Notes: generated by a model from the letters alone, not told the origin. Shown: positions 1 through 9,599, counted from the first letter of the stretch. The stretch is 64,000 bases of DNA from Chitinophaga varians (GCF_012641275.1 NZ_JABAIA010000001.1:1426001-1490000); one strand, 5' to 3'. Numbers and translations are program-made.

Positions 1-2
1 GC

Positions 3-284
3 TCTTCCATGGACAGCGCCAAATTCGACGCCCTTCCCGACTACGCCTCCAGCAACCTGTTCACCCCAGCAGAAAAAGCGCTGCTGGATTACACAACAGC
101 GCTGACACAGCATAAAAAAGTAAACCCGGACACATTCTCCCGCATGGCCATGTTTTACAACGAAACACAGATCTGTGAAGTGGTATGGCTGATTGCCAGC
201 GAACACCTGTATAACATGACCAACATCGGGCTGAACATACATTCTGATATGCTGTGTGATATGCGCCGGAGGTCCCAGGGCTGA
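3..284 (+). CDS. Carboxymuconolactone decarboxylase/AhpD-like protein, 3' part
   Basis: The reading frame is open to the left edge, so this is the C-terminal part of a longer gene. The visible ~94 residues match the end of the all-helical CMD/AhpD-like fold: a PDY...LFTPAEKALLDYT segment, then a helix with VVWLIASEHLYNMTNIGL, ending in SDMLC as family members often do. The CxxC or ExxxCxxxH active-site region would lie upstream, outside the window, so peroxidase and decarboxylase activities cannot be told apart. The stop codon TGA lies inside a palindromic repeat also found at 43611-43637, and the last residues (RRRSQG) look like a repeat-derived tail. Family confidence is good; function is open. 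Confidence 0.75.
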   Translation, partial: SSMDSAKFDALPDYASSNLFTPAEKALLDYTTALTQHKKVNPDTFSRMAMFYNETQICEVVWLIASEHLYNMTNIGLNIHSDMLCDMRRRSQG

Positions 285-300
285 AGCTCCGGGCTACGTT
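274..300. repeat. REP-like palindromic repeat, copy A
   Basis: 27 nt beginning CCCAGGGCTGAAGC and ending GGGCTACGTT. It matches copy B at 43611-43637 at 25 of 27 positions. The first 20 nt form a hairpin whose stem is perfect in copy B and has two changes here. It supplies the stop codon of the CMD-like gene. Confidence 0.7.
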
Positions 301-374
301 TTGAGCTCATGAAAGGATATTGTTTCTTACAAAGCAATATAATTTTATGGAGATGCTATCAGCGATTGAATATC

Positions 375-725
375 TTAAGATTGCATAAAGAGTTCCCCGC
401 AGAGGAATTTCTTTTGCAGCATCTCCAGCTCTGCCACGCGGCCGCGGACCAGGTCTTCGTATTCCCTCGAAGCCGTTTTGAAAAACAGTGGATTGGTGAC
501 AATACCGATGAGCTGATCGAGACCGGAAGTAAAAAACAGCATCACTGGTATGGGCATCAGGCCACTGTCTTTGTAGTCATGGATGACGGCGGTGAGCAAC
601 CGCAGGAACTCCTGATAGGCGTGATCGTCCCATTCGGCTTCCATCCTTACTTTAAAGGAAAAGTCCTCGTCGGAATCAATATATTCCAGGTATTTTTTCA
701 GTGATTCTTTCATAATTGTATGCAT
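375..725 (-). CDS. Hypothetical protein, 116 aa
   Basis: Not recognised as a named family. The protein is acidic at its N-terminus (YLEYIDSDEDFSFKVRMEAEWDD) and seems mostly helical, with no signal peptide and no convincing membrane segment. The middle (GLMPIPVMLFFTSGLDQLIGIV) is hydrophobic but contains Pro, Asp and Gln. The start could be the Met at 725 or the one at 713 (MKESLKK); neither has a clear ribosome site. It converges on the CMD-like gene. The opposite strand holds a 131-codon frame with low-complexity composition, which I take as a shadow. Confidence rests on codon usage and plausible protein character only. Confidence 0.55.
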   Translation of the reverse strand: MHTIMKESLKKYLEYIDSDEDFSFKVRMEAEWDDHAYQEFLRLLTAVIHDYKDSGLMPIPVMLFFTSGLDQLIGIVTNPLFFKTASREYEDLVRGRVAELEMLQKKFLCGELFMQS

Positions 726-904
726 GGTGGAGGTTCATCGAAACTTTCCCTGCTACTTCCGTGCCGGCTTTTCCGGGCCGCCTTCCACGAAGGAAGATAT
801 GGTTATGGGGCCTGGACGTTCTGTTGGTAAGGATTCATAGCAGTGGGGATAGTAATTATTTACTAAATTAGCGATTTTTAGATCTATATAATAATCGTAT
901 CCCT

Positions 905-1492
905 ATGCCTGTTATAGATGCAGAAAAATACAAGGACGTGCCCGGATACCAGCAAATCTATACCGGAAAAGCCATCAGGCAATTACTTAACTATGGCAGT
1001 CAGCTACATATAAGACCTACCGCGGATAAATCTCTGTATACTTTTATGGTCAGACCGGATGGGAGTCCATTTTTGATATACAAACCTTCCGCCTATCTCG
1101 CCTTAATACCTATTGCGACGTTCGTCGTTTTAGTGAGCGTATCTTGGTTAGAACCGAAGCCCATATATGCAGGGCTGAGCTTTGCAACTTTATTCCTGGC
1201 CTCATGGGGTATTGCGCGGTTTGCCGGAATGTCTTCCAGGAAAAGACCTATTGTTATCGTGGACCAACAGGGCATTACAATGGACAAGGCATTCTATTCC
1301 TGGAACAATATCATCAACACTTTTATTGTAGAACGGAGCCGGAGTTACCAGAGAAGACAAGCTGATTTCTACCTGATCATAGCCCTCACCAACCGGCAAA
1401 CAGCGTTCTGCCGTATTAACCGGCCTGCTGCAACCAGGGATGAAGTAAGTGAGCTGGCGACGACGATTACCTACTTTAGGAATAATTACTGA
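905..1492 (+). CDS. Hypothetical membrane protein, 195 aa
   Basis: Two adjacent hydrophobic segments near residues 60-82 (AYLALIPIATFVVLVSVSW) and 88-106 form a hairpin in the inner membrane. They separate a ~60-residue N-terminal part from a ~85-residue soluble C-terminal part (VIVDQQGITMDKAFYSWNNI...). That C-terminal pattern, with strands and a conserved W in SWNNI, resembles small bacterial PH-like/STM3941-type domains, but this is only a resemblance. It stands alone, convergent with the phosphoesterase gene at 1572. The upstream region is AT-rich with no TAnnTTTG box that I can place. Confidence 0.65.
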   Translation: MPVIDAEKYKDVPGYQQIYTGKAIRQLLNYGSQLHIRPTADKSLYTFMVRPDGSPFLIYKPSAYLALIPIATFVVLVSVSWLEPKPIYAGLSFATLFLASWGIARFAGMSSRKRPIVIVDQQGITMDKAFYSWNNIINTFIVERSRSYQRRQADFYLIIALTNRQTAFCRINRPAATRDEVSELATTITYFRNNY

Positions 1493-1514
1493 TCGTAAGA
1501 ACACCTAAAACACA

Positions 1515-1543
1515 ACGGCCGTTCCCCTTTCGGGAACAGCCGT
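1515..1543 (-). terminator. Probable terminator of PUL-type operon 1
   Basis: Bulged hairpin: ACGGC/GCCGT plus GTTCCC/GGGAAC around a CTTTC loop. On the minus strand it is followed by TTGTGTTTT, which fits termination of the operon ending at 1572. Confidence 0.5.
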
Positions 1544-1571
1544 CGTGGCATTCATCCTTTATCGTTTTTCG

Positions 1572-2405
1572 TTAATTTATACTGATCGTAGCCACCACGG
1601 CACAATGGTCGGACGCATATACGTTTTTATCCGCTATATATCCTGTCAATGGTTGGTAGGTGCTTACTGAGAAACCTCCATTCGGTGTCGTCATAATATA
1701 ATCGATCGTGCGGTCCGGCTTATTGGAAGGGAATGTCAGCGGGCATTGCTGCGTACAGCCCAGGTTCATAAAACTGCGGATAATGTTCATCGTTTGGGAA
1801 GTGGGCACCGCGTTAAGATCACCGGCCATGATCAGTGGCAGGTCAAGGGCGGCTACTATTTTCTTCAGTTCCGCTGCCTGTACCAGCCGGTTTTCTTCCT
1901 GTGACAGGTGGTCCAGGTGTGTGGAGGCGAAATAAAAGTCTTTTCCTTCTTTATTGACTTTGATCATAGCGACAGACCGGAATTCTCCACTCACATTGGG
2001 ATCTACGGGGAGCGCATATCGTTTACTTTCTTTGATGGGCAGTCGCGACAGCACGGCATCACCATATTGTCCGCCGCTGACATCAATGGCCTTGGTAAAG
2101 AACCATTCCATGCCGGTAAGGGCAGCCAGTTCTTTTGCCTGATGGACAGTAATACCGGTACGGTTGGTGAACACATCTACTTCCTGTAAAGCCACCAGGT
2201 CCGGCTGCTGCTCGTTGATGACCTTGGCCAGCAAAGACAGATCGGCCGGTGCGCCGGTACTGGCACGCGCGCCGTAGATGTTATAAGTCATCACCTTCAA
2301 TCGGATTTTCTCTTTCACAGGCGCCGGCGGACCTTCTTTTTTACCGTCTGATTTACTACACGCACAGAGTAACAGCAGCAGGCTTATTACAAGATATCTG
2401 GACAT
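1572..2405 (-). CDS. Endonuclease/exonuclease/phosphatase (EEP) family lipoprotein
   Basis: 277 aa with a lipoprotein signal (hydrophobic LVISLLLLLCAC, Cys at residue 16). The EEP fold motifs appear in order: MTYNIYG (~40-46), LQEVDVF with the metal-binding Glu (~74), THLDHLSQEE, AGDLNAVP (catalytic Asp/Asn), TIDYIM, and SDHCAVVA at the C-terminus with the catalytic His. The enzyme should be an Mg-dependent phosphodiesterase on the cell surface or in the periplasm. Members cleave DNA, sphingomyelin, inositol phosphates or sugar phosphates, and the substrate cannot be read from sequence. It is the last gene of the SusCD operon, 9 nt after the BT_3987-type gene, so its substrate is probably related to the imported ligand. 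Confidence 0.85.
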   Translation of the reverse strand: MSRYLVISLLLLLCACSKSDGKKEGPPAPVKEKIRLKVMTYNIYGARASTGAPADLSLLAKVINEQQPDLVALQEVDVFTNRTGITVHQAKELAALTGMEWFFTKAIDVSGGQYGDAVLSRLPIKESKRYALPVDPNVSGEFRSVAMIKVNKEGKDFYFASTHLDHLSQEENRLVQAAELKKIVAALDLPLIMAGDLNAVPTSQTMNIIRSFMNLGCTQQCPLTFPSNKPDRTIDYIMTTPNGGFSVSTYQPLTGYIADKNVYASDHCAVVATISIN

Positions 2406-2414
2406 ATATACTAG

Positions 2415-3380
2415 TTAAAAAGCATTCAGTTCAGCGATGTTTGTCAGATAGGTATCCCCCTGGCTGGTATTGATCGTGAGCCGGAAGAAGCGTGCCTGCC
2501 GGGCATAAGCCAGGAAAATAGTATTGAGCTTGTTATTATCCAGCGTGAATGTTTCCGTATAGTCCCATACGTTACCGTCCAGGCTGGTTTCCACTACGAT
2601 GTTTTTCGGGTTGCCCGTAGCTTTTACTTCACCGGTAGTTTTATCTGTGCGGCCGGTAAGTGCGAGGCCATGCAGCTTTTGCGCTGTCTGCATATCGATG
2701 GTGATAGTATGCGGCGGACCGGGTTTGGCGGCCTTCCACTGGGTAGTCCAGAAGGTATCACCATCGCCATCCAGCGCGTGAATAGCGTGCCCGTTCGTAG
2801 CGCCTTCACCGGTAGGCTCTTCGGAAGAGAAGCCTGTTATTTTCCAGGCCGCGCGATCAAACAGTGAAAACGGGTTGCTGGTATATTTGGCATTGATAAG
2901 GAAATAGGTGGTACGTAACCGATCATTGACTTTAGCATCGGTAGTAATGCTGACCGGCAGCAGGTAGTTGCCTACGCCGTCCAGTTTATCGAAGCGCACG
3001 CGCAGCTTCAGCGGGGGCGTATTGTATTTACCGGCGGGGATGACCGAGCCGGATTGCTCCAGCTCGTAGCTGCCCTCAGGCAGTACGGGATAATTAGTGT
3101 AGTTGTTGGCGTTGAATTTATCCACCAGCGAAGCATCTACTTTAAATTGCACCCGGATGTCCGATGCGGGGGAATGCGGGCCACCATAGCAGGCGCCATA
3201 GATAATGGAATCGCTGGCGGCGGTACGGTTAAAGCTATACGTAGCCGGACTGTTCACCGCCTGCGGCATGTACACTACCGCGATGCTGTCCGGGATATTA
3301 CGAAGCAGGTCGCTGTCACGGCTGCAGCTGGCGAGCATCAGCAAAGCCATTCCGCAGGCCGTTCCTATTTTCATTTTCAT
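2415..3380 (-). CDS. BT_3987-like/discoidin-domain surface lipoprotein
   Basis: About 321 aa. A lipoprotein signal (MALLMLASC) precedes an N-terminal beta domain with VVYMPQA...YSFN, typical of the BT_3987/DUF1735 family. A C-terminal F5/8 type C (discoidin-like) domain starts near DRAAWKITGFSSEEP; its GHAIHALDGDGDTFWTTQW and ITIDMQTAQKLHGLALTGR segments are the hallmark of that fold. Such proteins sit on the outer surface beside SusD and bind glycans; no catalytic domain is present. I start at the Met at 3380 because it gives a standard lipoprotein signal; the Met at 3392 is an alternative. It lies 32 nt after SusD in the same operon. Confidence 0.8.
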   Translation of the reverse strand: MKMKIGTACGMALLMLASCSRDSDLLRNIPDSIAVVYMPQAVNSPATYSFNRTAASDSIIYGACYGGPHSPASDIRVQFKVDASLVDKFNANNYTNYPVLPEGSYELEQSGSVIPAGKYNTPPLKLRVRFDKLDGVGNYLLPVSITTDAKVNDRLRTTYFLINAKYTSNPFSLFDRAAWKITGFSSEEPTGEGATNGHAIHALDGDGDTFWTTQWKAAKPGPPHTITIDMQTAQKLHGLALTGRTDKTTGEVKATGNPKNIVVETSLDGNVWDYTETFTLDNNKLNTIFLAYARQARFFRLTINTSQGDTYLTNIAELNAF

Positions 3381-3412
3381 AATGTCAGTCATTTAAAGAT
3401 CAATAAAATTGT

Positions 3413-5218
3413 TTACCAGCCCGGGTTCTGTACCAGGTTACGGTCGCGGTCCATTTCTGACTGCGGAATAGGGAACAGATAATAGCTTTTGAGGAAGACC
3501 CTTCTTTCAAAAACAGTACGTTGATAAAACACGAGGTCTGTCAGTTTCGTACCGGCGTCTACGTTCATACCGTAAAAGTTGCCTCCGTCTGTCTGTTCTG
3601 CAATTTTCCAGCGGCGGGTATCAAAATAACGCAGGCTTTCCAGCGCCAGCTCTACCCTTCTCTCATGACGGATCTTAGCCCGCATTTCGCTCTGGCCAAG
3701 GCCCGGCGTTACTTCCGGAAGACCGGCACGGTTACGGATTTCATTGAGGTATTTGGCGATGTCCGGATCACCGGGAGCATATTCATTCAACGCCTCTACG
3801 TAGTTGAGCAAAATCTCCGCATAACGTACCAGTATAAACGGCCGGGCGATATACTGGGAAATTCTCGGATTGCTGTTGGGGTGGATATTTTTACGGGCGA
3901 TATAACCGGTGCGGGGGAAATCCCAGGAACCTTTTTTACCGGTGTTCCCTGTAAAGAACGTTTCTATCACCTTATTACCTTCGCTGGTGTTGATCCACAG
4001 GCTGCCATTGTAACTAACGTTCACGTAGAAACGCGGTTCACGGTTGACATACATATTGTAAGTACCGGCGGTGGTGTATTTGGTGGCCGCGGTAGAAAAG
4101 CCTGTCTCCATGTAACCGGAGCCGGTTTCGCGGATACCTTTGCCGTTCTGCATTTCAAACTCGTCAACCAGCTGCTGGGTCACCGCCACGGCAGCATAGC
4201 CGTTGGCCAGCCGTGGGCTGGTAGATCTTTCCCAGTCCTTCAGGTTGTTGGTGGTACGGGCGAAGATCACTTCACTATTCCACGGATCGAGGAACACATC
4301 GCGGCAGGAAAGGTAGGGATCGTATTTTCCGGTAGCGTCGTTCTTGCGGTACAGGGAGAAATTGAAACCAGTGATCACATCTCTTGCCGCGTCGGCAGCA
4401 CGTTTCCATTTTTCCTTGTCGAAGGTGGAACTGATCAGTTGTTTACCATCTATGTTAGAGAAACCAGCGTAGTCGGTATTTCCGTTGAACTGCGGACTGG
4501 CAGCAAGCAGGAGCACACGGCTTTTAATGGCCTTGCAGGTGGCGGCGGTAGCGCGGCCATAATCGGCATCGGCTTGTTCGGTGAAATGTTTGGGCAACTT
4601 CGTGGCGGCGAGGTCCAGTTCCGATACGATGTAGTTCACACATTCATCGTAGCTGCTACGGGGTTTCTGCATTTCCGCGTCGGAAGGTTCCAGGTCACCG
4701 GCAATAGGTGTATCGCCAAGCAGGATCACCGGGCCATACTGGCGCAACAGGCCATAATAAAAGAAGGCGCGCAGGAAGCGGGCTTCAGCCTTGTATTTAT
4801 CAATCAGGTCCTGGCCGTTGGGCAGCTCTTTTATCTCTTTGTTTTCATCGATATGTTGCATAAAATACGAGGCGGAGCGGATACCACGGTAGTATTTGGC
4901 CCAGGTGTCCATATAACCGGAAGCGGCGCTCCAGTTGCCCAGGTTGATGGGATAAGTATCATAACCAGAACCCGGCCGGTCATAGGTGATGTCTGCATCA
5001 TCGGAGCAGCCTTCCCATGGGGAGGTATTGCGGTATGCTTCGTTGGGTATGGTAGAATAGATATTGGCCAGGTATTCTTCCGAATAGCGCCTGCGGGCAA
5101 ACACCTGCTCGATGGTGATGCGGTCGTCGGGGACCTGGTTAAGAAAGTCCTTGTTACAGGCTGTCGTCAGGAACGATGTACTTACCAATGCGAGGTAAGC
5201 GAGTCTTTTTATTTTCAT
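3413..5218 (-). CDS. SusD/RagB-family nutrient-binding lipoprotein
   Basis: 601 aa, usual length. A lipoprotein signal ends at LTTAC (Cys 21), followed by the NKDFLNQVPDDRITIEQVF opening of SusD proteins. The TPR-like helical core is visible (KAEARFLRAFFYYGLLRQYGPV), as are the C-terminal SusD signatures FILVRYAEILLNYVEALNE, RNRAGLP, RHERRVELALESLRYFDTRRW and the final FPIPQSEMDRDRNLVQNPGW. It caps the SusC barrel encoded 30 nt upstream and delivers ligand. The long open frame on the opposite strand (3521-5245) is a shadow of its codon usage. The ligand is unknown. Confidence 0.95.
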   Translation of the reverse strand: MKIKRLAYLALVSTSFLTTACNKDFLNQVPDDRITIEQVFARRRYSEEYLANIYSTIPNEAYRNTSPWEGCSDDADITYDRPGSGYDTYPINLGNWSAASGYMDTWAKYYRGIRSASYFMQHIDENKEIKELPNGQDLIDKYKAEARFLRAFFYYGLLRQYGPVILLGDTPIAGDLEPSDAEMQKPRSSYDECVNYIVSELDLAATKLPKHFTEQADADYGRATAATCKAIKSRVLLLAASPQFNGNTDYAGFSNIDGKQLISSTFDKEKWKRAADAARDVITGFNFSLYRKNDATGKYDPYLSCRDVFLDPWNSEVIFARTTNNLKDWERSTSPRLANGYAAVAVTQQLVDEFEMQNGKGIRETGSGYMETGFSTAATKYTTAGTYNMYVNREPRFYVNVSYNGSLWINTSEGNKVIETFFTGNTGKKGSWDFPRTGYIARKNIHPNSNPRISQYIARPFILVRYAEILLNYVEALNEYAPGDPDIAKYLNEIRNRAGLPEVTPGLGQSEMRAKIRHERRVELALESLRYFDTRRWKIAEQTDGGNFYGMNVDAGTKLTDLVFYQRTVFERRVFLKSYYLFPIPQSEMDRDRNLVQNPGW

Positions 5219-5248
5219 CCGAAGAAGATTATTGTTGTTAGCTAATCA

Positions 5249-8200
5249 TCAGAAATTCACGGCTACGCCGACAGTATAGGATTTGGTGCTGGAATAGGCG
5301 GCTCCCCTGCCGTTACCCACTTCCACGTCCCACATTTTAAAGGGCGAGAAAGTGAGCAGGTTAACACCCTGCAGGAATATATTGGACGATTTAAAGCCGA
5401 TCCTTTTCATAAGGCGTTGAGGCAGGCTATAGCTTAGCTGCAACGTTTTCAGGCGGAGGTAATCGCTGCGTTTTACCCACCAGGAGCTGGCCGCATAGTT
5501 ATCGTTCAGCGAGCCGGCCATCAGGCGCGGATAAAATGCATCCTGGCGGGGGTTCTCTTCCGTCCAGCGATCGGTGATATTGCTGAAGAGGTTACCTCTC
5601 GCGAGGCCCTGCTGGAAAGGCATGGTGCCTTCGCCGCTGAGGAGCACGTCCACATGCGCAGCGCCCTGGAATAAAGCAGAGAGGCTGACAGATTTGTACC
5701 CCAGCGTAAATCCAAATCCGTAGATGATTTCAGGGACATCGCCATAACCGATAGGCACCTGGTCGTAGGAGTCAATTACGCCGTCTCCGTTGATGTCCTT
5801 GTACCTGATATCACCGGCGCGTACATCACCCGGCTGACGGGGGGAATTGCGCACCTGTTCATCACTTTCAAAGAGACCGAGAGCAACGTAACCGAAGCGC
5901 TGGTCTACCTTATGGCCTTTTCTTTCCAGCCATGGGTATTTCCATGCGGGATCGTCGTTTTCTATGACTTCGTTTTTATTATAGGTGAAATTGCCCAGCA
6001 ATTGCACGGAGAGATCACCGAAGCGACGGTTGTAGGTCACCGATGCGTCGATGCCTTTGTTATCGATAATGCCTACGTTACCGAAAGGAGCGTTGATCAT
6101 ACCGATGTAGCCTGGCAGGGACTTGCGGCGCAGGAAGATACCGCTGCGGTATTCCTTGAAGAGGTCCACCTGCAAGGCGAGGCTTTCATCCAGCACTTGT
6201 ATATCAAAACCGAGGTTTGTCTTTTTAGAAGTCTCCCATTGTACGTCCACCGCATATTCTCCGATTTCCTTACCCGTGTACTTCTGGTCCATGTTTTTAC
6301 CAAAATAGTAATCCCCTGTGCTGGCCACTGTAGCCAGGTAAGCGAACCTTCTGCCATCGATGTTGCTATTACCAACAAGACCATGTGAGAACCGGACTTT
6401 AAACAGTTGTACGTAATCTTTAACAGGTTTAAAAAATTGTTCTTCCGATACTACCCATCCCAGGCCGGCAGATGGAAAGAAGCCGTAGCGTTTGTCCGGG
6501 TAGAAGTTTTCGGCGCCATTATACCCGAAATTCAGTTCTGCGAAATATTTGTTGCTGAAGCCGTAGGTAAACCTGCCTGCCAGTCCCTGGAAGCGGTATG
6601 GCAATGATGTTTCCAGGTTAGTCGCATATGTATTGGCCTTGTCGCTGTTGTTATAAAGCAACATGCCGGACACGTCGTGTCTACCAAAGCTGCGGCTATA
6701 GTTCACTGCCAGCTCATTATAGAAAGAGCGTTCTCCCTGGTTGGATTTGTCGTAAGCGAGAAATTCCGTACCGATGGCTGTCTGTTCAAACATCAGTTTA
6801 CCGTCTGCATCCCGGCCGGTGGCATACCAGGTGTCCGGTGTTTTCGTATAGCGGTTGCTGGTATAGTTATAGGCATCAAACGAAAACATACCGGTAACAG
6901 ACAATCCTTTCGTGATAAAGGGCAGTTCCTGTGTCAGGCGCAGGTTAGAGTACAGCTGGCTTCTCCATTGGTTGGCATAACCGCTTTGCGTAAGCGATGC
7001 CCAGGGGTTTTTCAGTCCGCCGCCACGCAGATCGGCCACTTTGCCATCGGGGTAGCGGGTGGGTATCTGTACAGAAGTCAGGTAGTAAGCATCAGCAAAA
7101 ATATCGCTCACACCAGTGGCCGGCAGGTTAACATTATTCAGATAACCCTGAATGCCCAGTTTGACAGTGGTAGTTTTTGACGGGGTGAGTGTAATATTGG
7201 ACGTTACATTATATCGTTTGGAATAGATGGAAGAGTTGTATTTGGAAAGGCCGTCCACATTGTAAAGGCCCAGTTCATCATAATAGCCGAGGCCGATGTA
7301 ATAGACGGCTTTCTCAGAACCGCCACTGATATTGGCATTCGCATTTCTCACTTTGCCATGGTCGCGGAACAGTTCCTTGAACCAGTCCACATTGGGATAG
7401 AGATATGGGTCACTGCCGTCGCGTGTTTTCTGAATCGCTTCATCTGTATAAATCGGCGCGCTGCCGCGTGTCTTCAGGGCTTCGTTGGACAGCTGCATGT
7501 AAGTAGGGCCATCAGCAAAAGAGGGCAGTTTGGCAAACTGGGTGAAGCCTTCCGTATAACGGATATTGTAGGACGGTCTTCCTGCTTTACCTGCTTTAGT
7601 GGTGATCAGTATAACGCCGTTGGCCCCACGAACACCGTAGACAGCCGTGGCAGAAGCGTCTTTCAGCACAGAAAAACTTTCGATGTCTTCCGGGTCCACA
7701 TTGGCGATATTCCGGGGTACGCCATCCACGAGGGTGAGCGGAGCGCTGAGGCCTTTCGTGAAAGTGGAGATACCGCGGATATAGATATTGGCGTCGTTGT
7801 AACCCAGTTCACTGCTGCGTTGTACCGATACCATGCCGGCAATACGGCCACCGAGGGAGTTAGTGAGGTTAGACACCGGTTGTTTGAGGTCTTTGGGGGA
7901 GATGGTGGCCTGCGCGCCTACGAGGCTGATTTTTTTCTGTTCCCCGTAGCCTACCACCACTACTTCTTCCAGCGAAGAAGAAGCGGGCTGCAGGACAACA
8001 TTAATTTTATTCTTTCCAGCCACCGGTATTTCCTGCCGGCGGTAACTGAGGAGGCTGAACACGAGTATGGCATCGTCGGGCACGGAGAGAATATACCGGC
8101 CGTTTACGTCCGTACCGGTGCCGATGCGGCCGTCTTTCACAGACACGGTCACTCCCACCATAGCCTCCCCGGTAGAATCCAGAACAATACCTGTGATTTC

Positions 8201-8596
8201 CCGTTTTGGGGCGTCCACGCCCGGGTGCACCTGAGAAGGTTTATTTTTTACAGCCACAGAAATAGTTGTACCGGATGTTTTGAACTGGAGGCCTGTTTGT
8301 TTGTCTAATTCCTCCAGCAGTTGTGATACGGGGATGTTCTTGTGTTGAAGGGAAACCCTGGCAGCGAAAGCTTCCAGGGTTTTATCAAAAAGAAAGCGGA
8401 AGGGAGTCTGTTTTTCCACGATGCGGAATACTTCCACTACCGTAGCTTGTTTGACCGTAATATTGACCGTTTGGTTGTCCGGCCCGGGAGCCTGCGCCCT
8501 CAGCGTTGTTGCAGGCATTACCGCCAGCAGCAGGCACAGAAAGTTTAGCATGACCTTTCCTGTAAGGCCACGGATAGTGGATAAAGATAGTTTCAT
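5249..8596 (-). CDS. SusC/RagA-family TonB-dependent transporter with STN domain
   Basis: 1115 aa outer-membrane barrel. Signal peptide at residues 1-34. STN secretin/TonB N-terminal domain at ~45-117, where the FecR periplasmic domain is expected to dock. Carboxypeptidase-regulatory-like beta-sandwich at ~133-203 (REITGIVLDSTGEAMVGVTV). TonB-box-like EEVVVVGYG at ~210-218, plug domain to ~340, then the barrel ending in YTVGVAVNF with a terminal Phe. The STN domain together with upstream sigma and FecR genes marks this as a signalling transporter that induces its own operon. It forms the classic SusCD complex with the next gene. Confidence 0.95.
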   Translation of the reverse strand: MKLSLSTIRGLTGKVMLNFLCLLLAVMPATTLRAQAPGPDNQTVNITVKQATVVEVFRIVEKQTPFRFLFDKTLEAFAARVSLQHKNIPVSQLLEELDKQTGLQFKTSGTTISVAVKNKPSQVHPGVDAPKREITGIVLDSTGEAMVGVTVSVKDGRIGTGTDVNGRYILSVPDDAILVFSLLSYRRQEIPVAGKNKINVVLQPASSSLEEVVVVGYGEQKKISLVGAQATISPKDLKQPVSNLTNSLGGRIAGMVSVQRSSELGYNDANIYIRGISTFTKGLSAPLTLVDGVPRNIANVDPEDIESFSVLKDASATAVYGVRGANGVILITTKAGKAGRPSYNIRYTEGFTQFAKLPSFADGPTYMQLSNEALKTRGSAPIYTDEAIQKTRDGSDPYLYPNVDWFKELFRDHGKVRNANANISGGSEKAVYYIGLGYYDELGLYNVDGLSKYNSSIYSKRYNVTSNITLTPSKTTTVKLGIQGYLNNVNLPATGVSDIFADAYYLTSVQIPTRYPDGKVADLRGGGLKNPWASLTQSGYANQWRSQLYSNLRLTQELPFITKGLSVTGMFSFDAYNYTSNRYTKTPDTWYATGRDADGKLMFEQTAIGTEFLAYDKSNQGERSFYNELAVNYSRSFGRHDVSGMLLYNNSDKANTYATNLETSLPYRFQGLAGRFTYGFSNKYFAELNFGYNGAENFYPDKRYGFFPSAGLGWVVSEEQFFKPVKDYVQLFKVRFSHGLVGNSNIDGRRFAYLATVASTGDYYFGKNMDQKYTGKEIGEYAVDVQWETSKKTNLGFDIQVLDESLALQVDLFKEYRSGIFLRRKSLPGYIGMINAPFGNVGIIDNKGIDASVTYNRRFGDLSVQLLGNFTYNKNEVIENDDPAWKYPWLERKGHKVDQRFGYVALGLFESDEQVRNSPRQPGDVRAGDIRYKDINGDGVIDSYDQVPIGYGDVPEIIYGFGFTLGYKSVSLSALFQGAAHVDVLLSGEGTMPFQQGLARGNLFSNITDRWTEENPRQDAFYPRLMAGSLNDNYAASSWWVKRSDYLRLKTLQLSYSLPQRLMKRIGFKSSNIFLQGVNLLTFSPFKMWDVEVGNGRGAAYSSTKSYTVGVAVNF

Positions 8597-8645
8597 ACCT
8601 TAAATTTTGTAATCGTCGTATAGGAGTGACAGTTAGATCCGGTTA

Positions 8646-9599
8646 TTATTTTTCACGGATTTTGATGACTTGCCCCTCTTGTTGGTATTGGAGGTTGTAT
8701 ACAAAACAGATGGATTCCAGTGTAGCCGTTAACGAAGTATTGGTTTGTGTGCCGGACAGTACATGTTGGCCGATGCCGGGTGACAGCAGCATGATCTTAA
8801 CGCTGTACCATCTTTCCAGGATGGCGGTCACCTGTTGCAGCGTAAGGTTGTTCATATCGATGATGCCTTTCTGCCAGTTGCTCATCTGTTGCGGATCGGC
8901 GGCGATGCTGACGAAAGTGGCTGCAGCATCATAAGTCACCTGGTCACCTTTTACCATGACAAGTGATTTGCCTTCCGGGGACGACACCTGTATTTTACCC
9001 GACACTACGCCCAGCTGTTGTGTTTCGCCGGGGTATGCCCGGATGTTAAAAGCCGTGCCCAGCACGCGGGTGCTGAGTGCGCCGGAGCGGACCACAAAAG
9101 GTTTGTTTTCGTTTTGTTTTACATCGAAATAGGCTTCTCCTTCCAGGAACACTTCCCGGATGGTGTCCGGCGACGACGCATACCGGATAGCAGAGCGCGC
9201 ATTGAGCACAACAGTCGTACTATCAGGCAGGGTTATACGTTTTATTTCGCCGTCTTTCGTGGCGGCCGTCAACAGTGCAGACTGGCGATGCCCTATACGG
9301 GGCAGCAGCCGGTGCAATGTCAGCAGCAGGGTGATGGCAGCAGCGTAGGGCAATGACTTACGGAGATAGTGTTTCAGCGGGCGTAGCCTGTTGGTGGGCA
9401 TGGCCTGCATCACTTTCTCCTTCAGTGCGGACGGCAACGCCTCCTCCTGACTTTGCTGCCATTCCGTATAAGGCAGCAGGTCGTCTAATGCCGGTTGTTC
9501 CGTCATTTGCAGGAAACGCCGCAGTTCTTCCGCAGTAGCGGTATGTTCCTGTATTTTCCGGATCAGTTCCTGCATGTCCGAGGCATCGTACTTCGTCAT
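8646..9599 (-). CDS. FecR-family anti-sigma factor
   Basis: 317 aa. A cytoplasmic sigma-binding N-terminus (~1-85) is followed by one membrane segment near residues 88-104 (LPYAAAITLLLTLHRLL), then the periplasmic FecR domain with the ITLPDSTTVVLNARSAIRY and EVFLEGEAYFDVKQNENKPF signatures. The C-terminal DUF4974 domain (LTLQQVTAILERWYSVKI) resembles STN and contacts the transporter. It lies between sigma (67 nt upstream) and SusC (49 nt downstream). Expected role: hold the sigma factor until SusC senses ligand. Confidence 0.93.
   Translation of the reverse strand: MTKYDASDMQELIRKIQEHTATAEELRRFLQMTEQPALDDLLPYTEWQQSQEEALPSALKEKVMQAMPTNRLRPLKHYLRKSLPYAAAITLLLTLHRLLPRIGHRQSALLTAATKDGEIKRITLPDSTTVVLNARSAIRYASSPDTIREVFLEGEAYFDVKQNENKPFVVRSGALSTRVLGTAFNIRAYPGETQQLGVVSGKIQVSSPEGKSLVMVKGDQVTYDAAATFVSIAADPQQMSNWQKGIIDMNNLTLQQVTAILERWYSVKIMLLSPGIGQHVLSGTQTNTSLTATLESICFVYNLQYQQEGQVIKIREK

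Noticed and set aside
3521..5245. 574-codon plus-strand frame
   Set aside because: Entirely antisense to SusD; it lacks domains and is explained by codon bias.
7358..8308. 316-codon plus-strand frame
   Set aside because: Antisense to SusC, no recognisable domain.
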